A stretch of 48,996 nt of DNA from Flavipsychrobacter sp. (GCA_021155965.1 JAJNBJ010000028.1:1-48996); one strand, 5' to 3'. Counted from the first letter of the stretch, positions 35,021 to 44,235 are shown. Made by a program: numbers and translations. The notes: generated from the letters alone by a model not told the origin.

Positions 35021-35254
35021 TTATCCTCCACTCACAGGAGGGATTATTGCAACTTCATCCGCTTGTTTAACGATTTGTCCTGTTGTAGCATATTCACCAT
35101 TCACCGCTATCATAAATGTGGTCAGTTGTTTCAGCCGGGGAAATTGTCCTTCTAGTTGAGTTTTCAACTCTTCTACAGTAATATGTCCGGCATTGACATC
35201 TATTGATGTTCCTCCAACTATCTCTTTCGCTATGCCAAATGCAAGAACTTTCAT
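35021..35254 (-). CDS. moaD: Molybdopterin synthase sulfur-carrier subunit MoaD
   Basis: 77-residue ubiquitin-like sulfur carrier ending in the essential Gly-Gly (IIPPVSGG). The middle shows VNGEYA and DEVAIIPP, typical of MoaD. It sits between the permease gene (5 nt upstream) and moaE in one minus-strand unit. No MoeB-type activating enzyme is in the window. Confidence 0.93.
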   Translation of the reverse strand: MKVLAFGIAKEIVGGTSIDVNAGHITVEELKTQLEGQFPRLKQLTTFMIAVNGEYATTGQIVKQADEVAIIPPVSGG

Positions 35255-35259
35255 GCTAA

Positions 35260-36018
35260 CTAGAATAAATGACTGTGCTTTATCAATACTTCAACTCCTG
35301 CTACAAAAACTACAACTGCCGTTACCCTGCGCACCACTAGCTGGTTGAACTTTACTACACCTATCCTTGATCCCAACTGTCCGCCAATAAATACCGCCGC
35401 ACATAAAATGCCGACACGGGTAAAATTAACATAGTCGGTCAATGTTGATATCTGCCCAACAATACCCGACAGCGAATTGACCAAAATAAAGAAGCTGGCA
35501 GTTGCCGCAATTTTCTTTGGGGTATCCCACTTCATCAGGTTAAGAATGGGGGCGAGGAATATGCCGCCCCCTATCCCGACCATTCCGGATAAAAAACCAA
35601 TCCCGCCACCGATCAAACCATCGCGTAGCTTGTTAGGAGAATGATCGATAGCTTCGTTATTCGTCAATCGCCTGTTTTTCAACCATAATAATGCAGCAGC
35701 TATTATAAGGCTGCAGCCCAGGGCGATAAAAAAAGTATCCTCATTCAACTTTAATAGAGCACCTATAAATGCCATCGGCACACTCGCGGCAACAAGGGGT
35801 AATATTTTCTTCCAATCCATCTGCAGGTTCCTGATGAATATAATAGTGCTCCCCATAACCACAATGATATTACACAACAATGCCGTAAATTTCATTTCCT
35901 GGAACTGGAAGCCATACAGCGTAAGTATTGCCAGGTAGCTGGAGCCACCGCCAAAGCCTACCGACGCATATACAAAAGCGATCAACAGGAATATGCCTAC
36001 TATTTCCCAATGCTGCAT
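35260..36018 (-). CDS. TauE/SafE family permease
   Basis: 252-residue membrane protein with about eight hydrophobic segments in two halves, each with a conserved Gly-rich loop: YASVGFGGGSSYLAI and LSGMVGIGGGIFLAPI. Family members export sulfite, sulfoacetate and related anions. It heads the operon with moaD and moaE, which suggests a link to sulfur or oxyanion handling, but the substrate is unknown. The ATG at 36018 is preferred to a TTG at 36027 inside a TAAATTTG box. Confidence 0.85.
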   Translation of the reverse strand: MQHWEIVGIFLLIAFVYASVGFGGGSSYLAILTLYGFQFQEMKFTALLCNIIVVMGSTIIFIRNLQMDWKKILPLVAASVPMAFIGALLKLNEDTFFIALGCSLIIAAALLWLKNRRLTNNEAIDHSPNKLRDGLIGGGIGFLSGMVGIGGGIFLAPILNLMKWDTPKKIAATASFFILVNSLSGIVGQISTLTDYVNFTRVGILCAAVFIGGQLGSRIGVVKFNQLVVRRVTAVVVFVAGVEVLIKHSHLF

Positions 36019-36115
36019 AGGTCTCAAATTTAAGTAATAATATGCGTATAGGCTTTCGGGCCTCTCACTCTGAACAATATTGTTTAATTTTATAGATCAA
36101 TGCCATAAGCCAAAT

Positions 36116-38062
36116 ATGAATTTTCAATCAATATACAGGCCGCTTCTTCTGTTGATGGTGCTGGTGGGAAGTGCTCAGTCAGTATTTGCAGACAAGTATA
36201 ATAAGCGCTCGGGCGCCAAAGTAACGCTTGCCGACCTCGCGGAGGGCGATTATGATATAAAACATCTCAGGTTCAACTTGTCTGTTACCGATACGTCCAC
36301 CTATATTAAAGGCGATGTTATCACAACTGCGCAAGTGGTAGTTGCCAGCATGAGTAACTACGTTTTTGAGCTGGATCCCGTACTCACCATAGATTCTGTC
36401 CGGGTAAACGGTACTCTCTTAACCGTAGCCACATCGGGTATTATACGCACAATTACGCTTCCAATAGCATTGACATCAGGCGCAGTCTTTACCGCACACA
36501 TTTATTACCACGGCACACCACCCTCTGGAAGTGGCTTTTTTCATGGCGTTACGCACTCTGTTTCGGCTTATGGAACGCATATGATCTATACCGTGAGCGA
36601 TCCCTGGGTTGCTAAAGACTGGTGGCCAAGCAAGCAATCGGTAAATGATAAAATAGATTCGGTAGATATGTTTGTAACCGTACCCAGGAATGTGGTTGAT
36701 GGCAGCAACGGCGTGCTAGTGAATATCGACTCCGTCTCATCTCCGGGTTATTATAAATATCATTGGAAAACCAATTACCCCATAGCTTATTACCTGATAT
36801 CTATTGCCGTAGCTAAATATGCTGAGGATAGGTCATACATGCATTTTTCGGGCAGTGGAGACTCTATGCTTGTCCAGAATTTCTTTATGGATACAGCAAC
36901 GTTTTATCCTGCGCACAAAGCGAGGTTTGATAGCATAGGCCTGATCGTTGATTATTTTTCGTCGCTGTTTGGCCGTTATCCGTTCTGGCTGGAGAAATAT
37001 GGAGTTTGCTTCACTACTCTTAGCGGTGGGATGGAAAACCAGACCATGACCACAATTGGGGTGACAGATACCCGTACGATCGCACACGAATTGGCGCACC
37101 AATGGTTTGGTGATAATGTTACCTACTCTCGTTGGGGCGAAGTATGGCTCAGCGAAGGGTTTGCCACTCATTCCGAGAGCCTGTTTAAAACACAGTTTTG
37201 GGGGCCTGCAGCCGGTCTCGCTTCAAGGCAAGGCCATTTAAGCAATGCTACCACCTCAACCGAATTCTGTGGACAGGTGTTTGTGACCGATACATCCGGG
37301 CCAACAACAATTTTTCACCGGGCAACCGTTTATGATAAGGCTGCAATGGTAGTGAGCATGCTGCGCTACATAGCGCCGGAAGACAGCCTTTTCTTCCGCG
37401 TGCTGCGCTTATACCAGCAGAACCACAATATGGGCAATGCCGCAACAACAGACCTGCAGGCAATTGCAGAAGCTGAGTATGGTATAGACCTCGACACCTT
37501 CTTCAACCAGTGGATATATGGTAAGGGCTTCCCGCGCTACAGGGTGAGCTGGGACCAGGTAGGTACGAACACAATTGTGAAGCTGATACAAATGCCGTCA
37601 TGCCCGGCCAGCACACCGCGTTTCAGTACGCCGCTTGAGCTGCAGTTACATGCTGCTTCGGCCGATACTTTCATTAAAGTGTACAACAACAGCGATACGC
37701 AGGTCTATGTCTTCGATTGGCCGCAGGCGGTTTCATCCATATACTTTAACCCCAATGCCTACGTGCTCTGCACCAGGTTTGGGACAATAGTGCAGGATAC
37801 GATGTTGCGTTATACAGTAGGTGTAGGTAATGTGAAATCTTACGACATTAAGATATTTCCTAACCCCTCTAAGAACTACTGGCAGGTGGATAACCTGCCC
37901 GATGATTCAGTTCTTACGCTAACAGATATTAACGGCAGGGAGCTATGGCGCGGGCGCAGTACCAACGGTAGCGCCATCATTCCGGGGGCAGATATTCCTG
38001 CGGGTAATTATTTGCTGAAGGTGGGCGAAGGCGCTGCCTCCATCAAACTGGTGCATTGGTAA
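36116..38062 (+). CDS. Secreted M1-family metallopeptidase with T9SS sorting domain
   Basis: Zinc aminopeptidase-like protein of 648 residues. Signal peptide 1-26, N-terminal beta domain, then the catalytic domain with the exopeptidase motif GGMENQT (GAMEN-like), zinc site HELAHQW (His324, His328) and the distal Glu in WLSEGFATH. The C-terminal 75 residues are a type A sorting domain ([34 protein letters not shown]), so it should be exported by the T9SS. A TTG start at 36080 would give a poor N-terminus; ATG 36116 fits the signal peptide. Confidence 0.9.
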   Translation: MNFQSIYRPLLLLMVLVGSAQSVFADKYNKRSGAKVTLADLAEGDYDIKHLRFNLSVTDTSTYIKGDVITTAQVVVASMSNYVFELDPVLTIDSVRVNGTLLTVATSGIIRTITLPIALTSGAVFTAHIYYHGTPPSGSGFFHGVTHSVSAYGTHMIYTVSDPWVAKDWWPSKQSVNDKIDSVDMFVTVPRNVVDGSNGVLVNIDSVSSPGYYKYHWKTNYPIAYYLISIAVAKYAEDRSYMHFSGSGDSMLVQNFFMDTATFYPAHKARFDSIGLIVDYFSSLFGRYPFWLEKYGVCFTTLSGGMENQTMTTIGVTDTRTIAHELAHQWFGDNVTYSRWGEVWLSEGFATHSESLFKTQFWGPAAGLASRQGHLSNATTSTEFCGQVFVTDTSGPTTIFHRATVYDKAAMVVSMLRYIAPEDSLFFRVLRLYQQNHNMGNAATTDLQAIAEAEYGIDLDTFFNQWIYGKGFPRYRVSWDQVGTNTIVKLIQMPSCPASTPRFSTPLELQLHAASADTFIKVYNNSDTQVYVFDWPQAVSSIYFNPNAYVLCTRFGTIVQDTMLRYTVGVGNVKSYDIKIFPNPSKNYWQVDNLPDDSVLTLTDINGRELWRGRSTNGSAIIPGADIPAGNYLLKVGEGAASIKLVHW

Positions 38063-38063
38063 G

Positions 38064-38954
38064 TTAGGTTGCTTTCACAGCCAACTCATTGTACTGCATC
38101 TTTATCAACCCATCCGCGAGGCCTATTTTAGGCACGTATATCTCTTCTGCCGATGCCCAGCGCATAATGGATATAAACACCTGCAGGGCGGGTACTATCA
38201 CATCGGCACGGTCGTCGCGGAACTGGTACAGGTGTTTGCGCTCCTCTACCGATGAAGAGCTCAGTTCTTTATAATAATCCTTTAGTAGCTCCAGCGGCAA
38301 TGATTTGCCTTCCTTCCGTTTCGATATGGAGAAGATCTTGTTGATGTTGCCGCCGGTGCCTATGGCTTCCAGTGGCAGGTAATCGCGTACATGGGTTTTT
38401 ATGTACCACTTCATATGCTCCCACTGCTCATCGCTTACCTTGTTGTGCAGCATGCGTATGGTGCCTATGTTGAACGACTCTTTAAAGATGGTCTGGTTCT
38501 TTGCCAGCAGCGTAACCTCTGTGCTGCCACCGCCCACATCAATATAGAGGTAGCTTTTATTGTCGCTCAGCTTTTCGGCTATGTGGGTTTCGTAGAGTAT
38601 GTTGGCTTCTTCCTGCCCGGTAATGATGCTGATGTCCATGCCCGTCTCGCTCTTTATCTCTTTCAGTATGTCGGGGCCGTTGGTGGCATCCCTCATGGCC
38701 GATGTGGCACAAGCCCTGTAGTGCTGCACATTGTATATGTTCATCAGCAGCTTGTAGGCCTTCAGGGTCTCTATCAGCTTTTTCTTCTTTTCTTCTGTTA
38801 CCACGCCCTTGTCAAACACATCAAAACCCAGGCGCAGGGGTATGCGCAGCAGGGTGAGCTTGGTAAAATCTACCGTTCCGTCTTTATATACCGACGCTTC
38901 GCTTATCAGCAGCCGCGCCGCGTTCGAACCTATATCAATGGCAGCAAGGATCAC
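38064..38954 (-). CDS. ppx: Ppx/GppA-family exopolyphosphatase
   Basis: 296-residue actin-fold phosphatase. AAIDIGSNAARLLI is the first phosphate loop, ATSAMRDATNG and IITGQEEA follow, and YIDVGGGSTEVTLL is the second loop. It either releases phosphate from polyphosphate or acts on pppGpp; pairing with ppk favours polyphosphate. The GTG start overlaps the ppk stop (GTGA). Shorter than E. coli Ppx, lacking its C-terminal HD region. Confidence 0.88.
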   Translation of the reverse strand: MILAAIDIGSNAARLLISEASVYKDGTVDFTKLTLLRIPLRLGFDVFDKGVVTEEKKKKLIETLKAYKLLMNIYNVQHYRACATSAMRDATNGPDILKEIKSETGMDISIITGQEEANILYETHIAEKLSDNKSYLYIDVGGGSTEVTLLAKNQTIFKESFNIGTIRMLHNKVSDEQWEHMKWYIKTHVRDYLPLEAIGTGGNINKIFSISKRKEGKSLPLELLKDYYKELSSSSVEERKHLYQFRDDRADVIVPALQVFISIMRWASAEEIYVPKIGLADGLIKMQYNELAVKAT

Positions 38955-41029
38955 TTTTGGTAACTTTTGTTTCGCAGGTATTTATAAATAGCCACTTGTG
39001 AGCGCACCTCGGGCATTTTCGCTTCCTTCACCACATAATTGTTGCTCTGCTCATTATCTAATATACGCCCTTTTACATTCTCCGCAAGCTGGATATTTAA
39101 AATATCTGTTAGCTCCTGCTGTATCTCTTTGTCATTAATAGGGCAGGCGGCCTCTATACGGTGGTCCAGGTTGCGCACCATCCAGTCGGCCGATGATATG
39201 AATACTTTTGGTGATTTACCATTGTTGAAAATGAATACCCGCGCATGTTCCAGGTATTCGTCTATAATGCTTATGGCGCTCATGTGCCCTTTAAAAGCCT
39301 TCTGCTCGGTATAGGCGCAGCATATACCCCTGATAACCATCTTTATATCCACCCCTGCCCGGGCAGCCTCGTATAGCTTTTCAATTAAAATATTGTCTAC
39401 CAGGTTGTTAAGCTTTATGACTGCCGATGCGTTCTTTCTCTTTTTTGCCGCATGTATCTCTTTGTCCAGCAACGCCATCATCACCTTGCGCATGGATAAG
39501 GGCGATACCGGCAATGTTTTGCAGCTCTTCAGGTTCGCTATTTTTTTCACCGGGTCTTCAAAGTAATCGAATATCCGGTTCATGTCCGCAATTATGTTAC
39601 GGTCGCTGGTAAGCAGGGTATGGTCTCCATAATACCTTGCTGTGCTCTCGTTCAGGTTGCCGGTAGATACGAAACCGTATTGCGTGGTCTTGTTATGCTC
39701 TCGTTTTTTGATCACGCACAGCTTGGCATGCACCTTCATATCGTGTATGCCAAGCACCACCTTCACGCCTTCTTCTTCCAGTTGTATTTTCCAGCGCAGG
39801 TTGGCTTCTTCGTCAAACCGGGCACGCAACTCCAGCACCACTGTCACGCTTTTACCATTGCGCACCGCGTTCAGCAGGGCATTGATCACCTTCGAGTTCT
39901 TCGCCAGGCGATAGCAGGTTATGCGTATGCTCGTTACTTTGGGGTCGATGGCGGCTTCGCGCAGCAGGTCTATTATGGAGTCGAACGAGTGGTAGGGCAG
40001 GTGCAGCATTACATCGCGCTCCTCCAGCACATGCATAATACGGCAGGGCTGTTTCAGCAGCGGGTGTATGAAGGGCTGCGGGCGCGGCTTAAGGTCGGTG
40101 AAGACCGAGGACGGGAAGTCCATGAAATCCTTGAAGTTATGAATGCGCCCGCCCGGTATCAGATTGTCTTTTTTAGAGAGGCCCAGCCGCTTGATGAGGA
40201 AATCCAGCAACAGGGGGTGAATGGTGCGGTCGTACACAAAGCGTGTGGCGCGGCCCTTCTTGCGGTTCTTCAGCCCCTTCTCCAGTTGCTGTATGACGTT
40301 GGTGTTCACATCATTATCTATATCCAGCTCCGCATCGCGGGTAACTTTTATGATGTAGCCCTTGAACTTATCGAACCCGAACGGGGCGAACAGGCTTTGC
40401 AGGTTGAGGCGGATGATGTCTTCCAGCAGGATGATGTCTGTTTGCCCGTTGCCTGAGGGTAGTATCAGGAAGCGGGGCAGCACCATAGTGGGTATCTCTA
40501 TCAGCGCGTAGCGCTGCAGCATAGAGTTGGTGCTGTTGCCCAGTATGCACGCCAGGTATATTGATTTATCCCTGAGCAGGGGCATCACCGGCAGGCTTTC
40601 TATCATCAGCGGGATGATCTGCGTCCGCACCTTCTCCTCGAACACGTGCGATACATACTCTTTCTGCCCCTTGCTGAGCTGTGCCTCGTTCTTTATGAAT
40701 ATCTTTTTTTGCGCCAGCTCTTCTATTATCTCGCCGAAGGTTTGGTCGAACTCCTCCTGGTGAATGAAGACGGTTTGCTGTATCTTCTTCAGTATCTTAT
40801 CGGGGTTGGCCTCCAGGTGCTGGCGCGAGGCCTTGCCGAGAGTGATCATCTTATTGAGCGCGGCTACCCGTATCCTGAAGAACTCATCCATATTATTGGA
40901 GAAGATGCCGAGGAAGCGGAGGCGGTCGTGGAGGTGGTTGCTGCCATCTTTGGCCTCCTGCAATACGCGGGCATTAAATGCCAGCCAGCTAAGGTCTCGG
41001 ATGATGGTTTGTTTTGTTGATTTAAGCAT
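38951..41029 (-). CDS. ppk1: Polyphosphate kinase 1
   Basis: 692 residues, membrane-associated in other bacteria; makes polyphosphate from ATP. Marks are DLSWLAFNARVLQEA, NNMDEFFRIRVA, the first PLD-like domain with KVHAKLCVIKK (catalytic His) and STGNLNESTARYYGDHTLLT, and the second with YLEHARVFIFNNG and SSADWMVRNLDHRIEA. First gene of a two-gene operon with ppx. Confidence 0.95.
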   Translation of the reverse strand: MLKSTKQTIIRDLSWLAFNARVLQEAKDGSNHLHDRLRFLGIFSNNMDEFFRIRVAALNKMITLGKASRQHLEANPDKILKKIQQTVFIHQEEFDQTFGEIIEELAQKKIFIKNEAQLSKGQKEYVSHVFEEKVRTQIIPLMIESLPVMPLLRDKSIYLACILGNSTNSMLQRYALIEIPTMVLPRFLILPSGNGQTDIILLEDIIRLNLQSLFAPFGFDKFKGYIIKVTRDAELDIDNDVNTNVIQQLEKGLKNRKKGRATRFVYDRTIHPLLLDFLIKRLGLSKKDNLIPGGRIHNFKDFMDFPSSVFTDLKPRPQPFIHPLLKQPCRIMHVLEERDVMLHLPYHSFDSIIDLLREAAIDPKVTSIRITCYRLAKNSKVINALLNAVRNGKSVTVVLELRARFDEEANLRWKIQLEEEGVKVVLGIHDMKVHAKLCVIKKREHNKTTQYGFVSTGNLNESTARYYGDHTLLTSDRNIIADMNRIFDYFEDPVKKIANLKSCKTLPVSPLSMRKVMMALLDKEIHAAKKRKNASAVIKLNNLVDNILIEKLYEAARAGVDIKMVIRGICCAYTEQKAFKGHMSAISIIDEYLEHARVFIFNNGKSPKVFISSADWMVRNLDHRIEAACPINDKEIQQELTDILNIQLAENVKGRILDNEQSNNYVVKEAKMPEVRSQVAIYKYLRNKSYQK

Positions 41030-41033
41030 TGGT

Positions 41034-41067
41034 TAGTCGTAAGTCTTAAGTCGAAAGTCGAAAGTCT
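41034..41067. repeat. AAGTC-type short tandem repeat
   Basis: Units of AGTCGTA, AGTCTTA, AGTCGAA just upstream of ppk1. Same repeat class as at 5994, 44236 and 48116. The rest of the gap to 41244 is AT-rich with nothing else recognisable. Confidence 0.5.
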
Positions 41068-41244
41068 GATGAAGTTTTTATAAGCGCATAAAAATACTGC
41101 CATTATGGATAGCAGGAAGCGTTCATAATTTCTTAATATAGTAATTAATTGATATTCGTTTCAAGAAAAATTGGTGTTCATTTTGGGAAAAATGCCGAAA
41201 TAAATATCATGCAGCCTCTATGCATCGCGTATTTTTCATTTATG

Positions 41245-41340
41245 CCAGGAATAAAATATTTTAATCCAGGATTTTATAAATTAATTTCCAGGATTTTAAT
41301 TATTTACTCCAGGAAATAAAAAAAATATTCCAGGATTTTG
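41245..41340 (+). repeat. Five iterons upstream of the DGQHR gene
   Basis: Five copies of CCAGGA followed by an A/T tract start at 41245, 41266, 41288, 41309 and 41330, spaced 21, 22, 21 and 21 bp, so all sit on one face of the helix. Three read CCAGGATTTT; two read CCAGGAATA or CCAGGAAATA. The fifth overlaps the -33 element of the promoter, as expected of an operator array. Confidence 0.8.
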
Positions 41341-41366
41341 TTTTTATAATTAAATGATTACTTTTG
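41338..41366 (+). promoter_or_regulatory. Promoter of the DGQHR gene
   Basis: TTG at 41338-41340, 18-nt spacer, TACTTTTG at 41359-41366, start codon at 41383. The TTG is the end of the fifth iteron, so a bound protein would touch RNA polymerase. Confidence 0.65.
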
Positions 41367-41382
41367 TAAAAAATTCATCAAT

Positions 41383-42840
41383 ATGAACACACTTATTCAA
41401 AAAGACGGCGTCTTAACTACACTGGAAGATGCTTTGCAAAATCAGAACACCAATGGCAGGCCTATTAAGACTTTTGTTGGTTTTAATTCCGGTAATAGAA
41501 CATTTACTGTGTTAATGTCATTATTTGAGCTTCACGAATTCACAGCGGTCGCAAATGATCCTGGAGGAGATTTTGTTGCACAACGAAAACTTGATATGGT
41601 TCACGCAACGGAAATAGCAAAATATATCTTGAAAGCACTATTGTCGTCTGTTGAAAGAAAATATCAAAAACATGGAAAGGAAGTTCCCGAAACCTTAACA
41701 AAAATTCTTCACCAAATGGGACGGCAGCCTTATATGTCAATACCACCGCTTGTGGCATCATTCCGGAATTGTTTGCCCAATGGCACAAATCTCGCTGTAG
41801 AACCCTTAGTGTCAGCAAGTGATGGTACCGCATGTTTTAAAATTTACATAAATCACGGTGACATTTTTTGGATAGTTGATGGACAGCACCGAAGAAAAGG
41901 GATACAATTAGTTTATGAGTTTCTCGATTACTTAAGTACATACAAAAAATATCCTGGGAAAGGATCGTTATATCAACCGACTGAAAAGAAAGACAATTTT
42001 ACTGCTGATGAATTAAAAATATGGGGAGATTGTTTGGAGATGTCGAAAAGTTGTACAGTAAATCTAGAAGTTCATTTAGGATTAGGCGCTGATCAAGAGA
42101 GGCAGCTTTTCCACGATTTAAATAATTTGGCTAGGAAAGTTGAAAAAAGTTTAGCACTTCAGTTTGATAATTCCAATCCAATAAATCGTTTCATCAAAGA
42201 AGCTTTAATTGATGACCTTTTTTATAATGAAGGCTATGAAATTTTTGAACAGGATAAAATTAACTGGACTGATGAAAGAGTTGGTTTAACAAGGAAAGAC
42301 CTAGTCGCAATAAACGCGCACTTACTCGTTAATAAAACAACAATAAACAACGCAACACCATTAATGCTTGAAGGCAAAGAAAATATTGCAAGGGCTTTCT
42401 GGGAAAAGGTATTGCAAATACCTGGCTTCGCCGCATCTGCGCCTCGACAAAATACTGTTGCAGCCCAGCCTGTTGTACTTAAAGCCCTAGCAAAGTTGAC
42501 TTTTGATTTCTTTTTTGGTAAAAACAAAGAGTGGGTTACAGCGGAAAATCAGCAAAAACTTTTTGATGGTCTATCCCAAATTGATTTTTCTCATGCCAAT
42601 CCCATGTGGAAGGTTTATTCGTTGGGTCAAGAAGAAGTCAATCGATACAATCTCGAATCATTATTCGATTATTTGCCAGACAATTCAGATGCGAATCGTG
42701 ATCTTGGCAACTACGATAATAATGAATTTAGATTTGGTGCTAAGCACAACGATATTTTCCCGATTATCGGAGATATGATTAGATGGAAACTCAGTCTTCC
42801 CAAAAGGAAAAAGGATGTACTAGAATTGGAACTTATTTAA
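41383..42840 (+). CDS. DndB-like DGQHR-domain protein
   Basis: 485-residue protein of the DGQHR superfamily, which includes DndB, the regulator of phosphorothioate DNA modification. The signature is FWIVDGQHRRKGI (D166-R170); LFHDLNNLARKVEKSLALQFD follows, as in DndB. No dndA, C, D or E genes are near, so it stands alone. It is preceded by five iterons overlapping its promoter and ends with its own terminator. The AT-rich composition differs from ppk1. By analogy it may bind the iterons and control itself; its wider job is unknown. Confidence 0.75.
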   Translation: MNTLIQKDGVLTTLEDALQNQNTNGRPIKTFVGFNSGNRTFTVLMSLFELHEFTAVANDPGGDFVAQRKLDMVHATEIAKYILKALLSSVERKYQKHGKEVPETLTKILHQMGRQPYMSIPPLVASFRNCLPNGTNLAVEPLVSASDGTACFKIYINHGDIFWIVDGQHRRKGIQLVYEFLDYLSTYKKYPGKGSLYQPTEKKDNFTADELKIWGDCLEMSKSCTVNLEVHLGLGADQERQLFHDLNNLARKVEKSLALQFDNSNPINRFIKEALIDDLFYNEGYEIFEQDKINWTDERVGLTRKDLVAINAHLLVNKTTINNATPLMLEGKENIARAFWEKVLQIPGFAASAPRQNTVAAQPVVLKALAKLTFDFFFGKNKEWVTAENQQKLFDGLSQIDFSHANPMWKVYSLGQEEVNRYNLESLFDYLPDNSDANRDLGNYDNNEFRFGAKHNDIFPIIGDMIRWKLSLPKRKKDVLELELI

Positions 42841-42858
42841 ATGATGAGTTGGTTCATT

Positions 42859-42894
42859 GCGGGGCTGCCATTAAAGACGGTCCCGCTTTTATTT
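42859..42894 (+). terminator. Terminator after the DGQHR gene
   Basis: A 9-bp stem (42859-42867 with 42878-42886; GCGGGG...TCCCGC with two G-U pairs) is followed by TTTTATTTTAT. Confidence 0.75.
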
Positions 42895-42901
42895 TATAAT
42901 A

Positions 42902-43099
42902 TTGTTGGTATGGCCGAAAGGCATAGACACCAAAACAAAGCAGGCCAAAAAAATCCTAGAGTTTATTGAAACGCTGCCCTTTGTCAAAATACACAAAGAG
43001 CCCAATCGACGTACTAGGAAGTCTATAGAAGATGCGAGGAAGGGCAAGACACGTAAGGCAGAATCTTTGGAGCAGCTGTTTGCCGACCTCAAAATGTGA
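42902..43099 (+). CDS. Orphan antitoxin-like small protein, N-terminus probably lost
   Basis: Basic protein whose core, from IDTKTKQAKKILEFIETLP to KAESLEQLFADLKM, resembles small type II antitoxins of this phylum. Only a TTG start is available and the first seven residues look unnatural. The frame opens just 8 nt after the DGQHR terminator. No toxin gene follows: 43100-43308 holds nothing recognisable. It may be a relic cut by arrival of the DGQHR module. Confidence 0.4.
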   Translation: MLVWPKGIDTKTKQAKKILEFIETLPFVKIHKEPNRRTRKSIEDARKGKTRKAESLEQLFADLKM

Positions 43100-43283
43100 A
43101 ACAGAAAAATCTCGTAATCTCGGCTAATCTGAGGTTCAGAAATACATTTTCGGCTCAATATCACCCAAAATAAAGCTCAAAACAGGCAATTTTTGAGCTA
43201 CAATTGGCATATTAATGAGCCACAAATGCAGCTTATCTAAATCATCCCCACAAACCAACCTGCATAGTTATTCTAAAAAATCT

Positions 43284-43291
43284 TATCTTTG
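43284..43291 (+). promoter_or_regulatory. -7 element of the vapBC operon
   Basis: TATCTTTG, an exact -7 match, 17 bp before the antitoxin ATG. No TTG lies at the right distance, so a transcription activator or a weak promoter is possible. Confidence 0.4.
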
Positions 43292-43308
43292 TAGATAATA
43301 GTGTTGCT

Positions 43309-43536
43309 ATGTACAGGGAATCTCAGAAGATACATATAATAGAGGAAGTGCTGAAAGTTGATAATTCAGCTACACTAAATGAATTGGAAACTTTTTTTAA
43401 AAAGTCTAAAAAAAGTAAACCGGTTAAAAGAAGTATTTATGATTTTGTAGGAGTTCTGTCTGATAAGGAAGCAGAAAAAATGAAAAAAGCTATCAACGAA
43501 ACCTGCGAAGTTATCAATGAAGAAGACTGGAAATAA
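43309..43536 (+). CDS. VapB-like antitoxin
   Basis: 75-residue charged protein encoded directly before a PIN-domain toxin and overlapping it by 20 bp. The C-terminal half (YDFVGVLSDKEAEKMKKAIN) is the toxin-wrapping helix typical of these antitoxins. The N-terminal DNA-binding part is not of a class I can name. It should neutralise the toxin and repress the operon. Confidence 0.7.
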   Translation: MYRESQKIHIIEEVLKVDNSATLNELETFFKKSKKSKPVKRSIYDFVGVLSDKEAEKMKKAINETCEVINEEDWK

Positions 43537-43915
43537 AATACTTCTCGATACAAATATTATTATTGAGCTGTTTAACGGCAACAAAGCAATAGCCGACAAG
43601 ATCAACCTTCTTTCCGAATTTTCAATTTGCGCCATTGTTTTAGGGGAGTTATATATTGGCATCAACAGGGTTGCCAACAAACAGAAGCATTTAAAAACGT
43701 TAAACGATTTCTTGCAACTCTGTACTGTATTGGAGGTCGATTCTGTTACTGCAATGCACTATGGTGAAATTGTTGCAACATTATATAAAAAAGGAAAGCC
43801 TGTTCCTGTTAATGATATCTGGATAGCAGCCTGCGCCAAGCAACATGGATATATGATTGTTACTCACGATAAGCACTTTAAAGAAATACATGGTATCACA
43901 ATAAAGCATTGGTAG
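43517..43915 (+). CDS. vapC: PIN-domain ribonuclease toxin (VapC-like)
   Basis: 132-residue PIN nuclease. The acidic active site is seen as LLDTNIIIELF (first Asp), ICAIVLGELYIG (Glu) and VNDIWIAACAKQHG (Asp), ending VTHDKHFKEIHGI. VapC toxins cut tRNA or rRNA. Complete and in frame, so the pair is likely working. It forms an operon with the upstream antitoxin. Confidence 0.85.
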   Translation: MKKTGNKILLDTNIIIELFNGNKAIADKINLLSEFSICAIVLGELYIGINRVANKQKHLKTLNDFLQLCTVLEVDSVTAMHYGEIVATLYKKGKPVPVNDIWIAACAKQHGYMIVTHDKHFKEIHGITIKHW

Positions 43916-44030
43916 TGTTTTAGCGTTATTTCCTGTTTGAAAAACAGGTACAAAAAAATAGCGGTTGATCTTAGCCTTATAATCCTCTCAAACCCTTACC
44001 AATCCTGCAATTCCTTAATTAATATATTTT

Positions 44031-44083
44031 CCTTGACGGTACTATATCTGTACCGTCACGGTACAGTTTCAGTACCGTCAAGG
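44031..44083. repeat. Nested palindromes with four GTACCGT half-sites
   Basis: CCTTGACGGTACT (44031-44043) pairs with AGTACCGTCAAGG (44071-44083). Inside lies a second perfect palindrome, CTGTACCGT-C-ACGGTACAG (44048-44066). Four inverted copies of GTACCGT result. Not a terminator (no T-run). Confidence 0.8.
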
Positions 44084-44130
44084 TAATTAAATTTTGCTAG
44101 ACTTCATTTGCTGCTGAACTTTACGTAGAT

Positions 44131-44175
44131 ATAACTCCCTCCTGCCTGCGGCAGCTTTAGCGAAGGAGGGGTTAT
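44131..44175. repeat. GC-rich hairpin repeat
   Basis: ATAACTCCCTCCT (44131-44143) pairs, apart from one mismatch, with AGGAGGGGTTAT (44164-44175); the loop contains CTGCC/GGCAG. It looks like the CCTCC...GGAGG intergenic repeats common in this phylum. Confidence 0.6.
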
Positions 44176-44235
44176 AGCCTCAACATTAACAACAGTAAAG
44201 ACAATTTTTTTAGATGACAACAACACTTATAACTT

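Noticed and set aside
39620..40456. 278-residue plus-strand frame opposite ppk1
   Set aside because: Shadow of ppk1, which has all kinase motifs on the minus strand.
41245..41340. CRISPR array reading of the five repeats
   Set aside because: The repeats are only about 10 bp, spacers are AT-rich and near-uniform, and there are no cas genes.
41383..42840. Complete dnd phosphorothioation system
   Set aside because: No dndA, dndC, dndD, dndE or dndFGH-like genes lie around the DGQHR gene.
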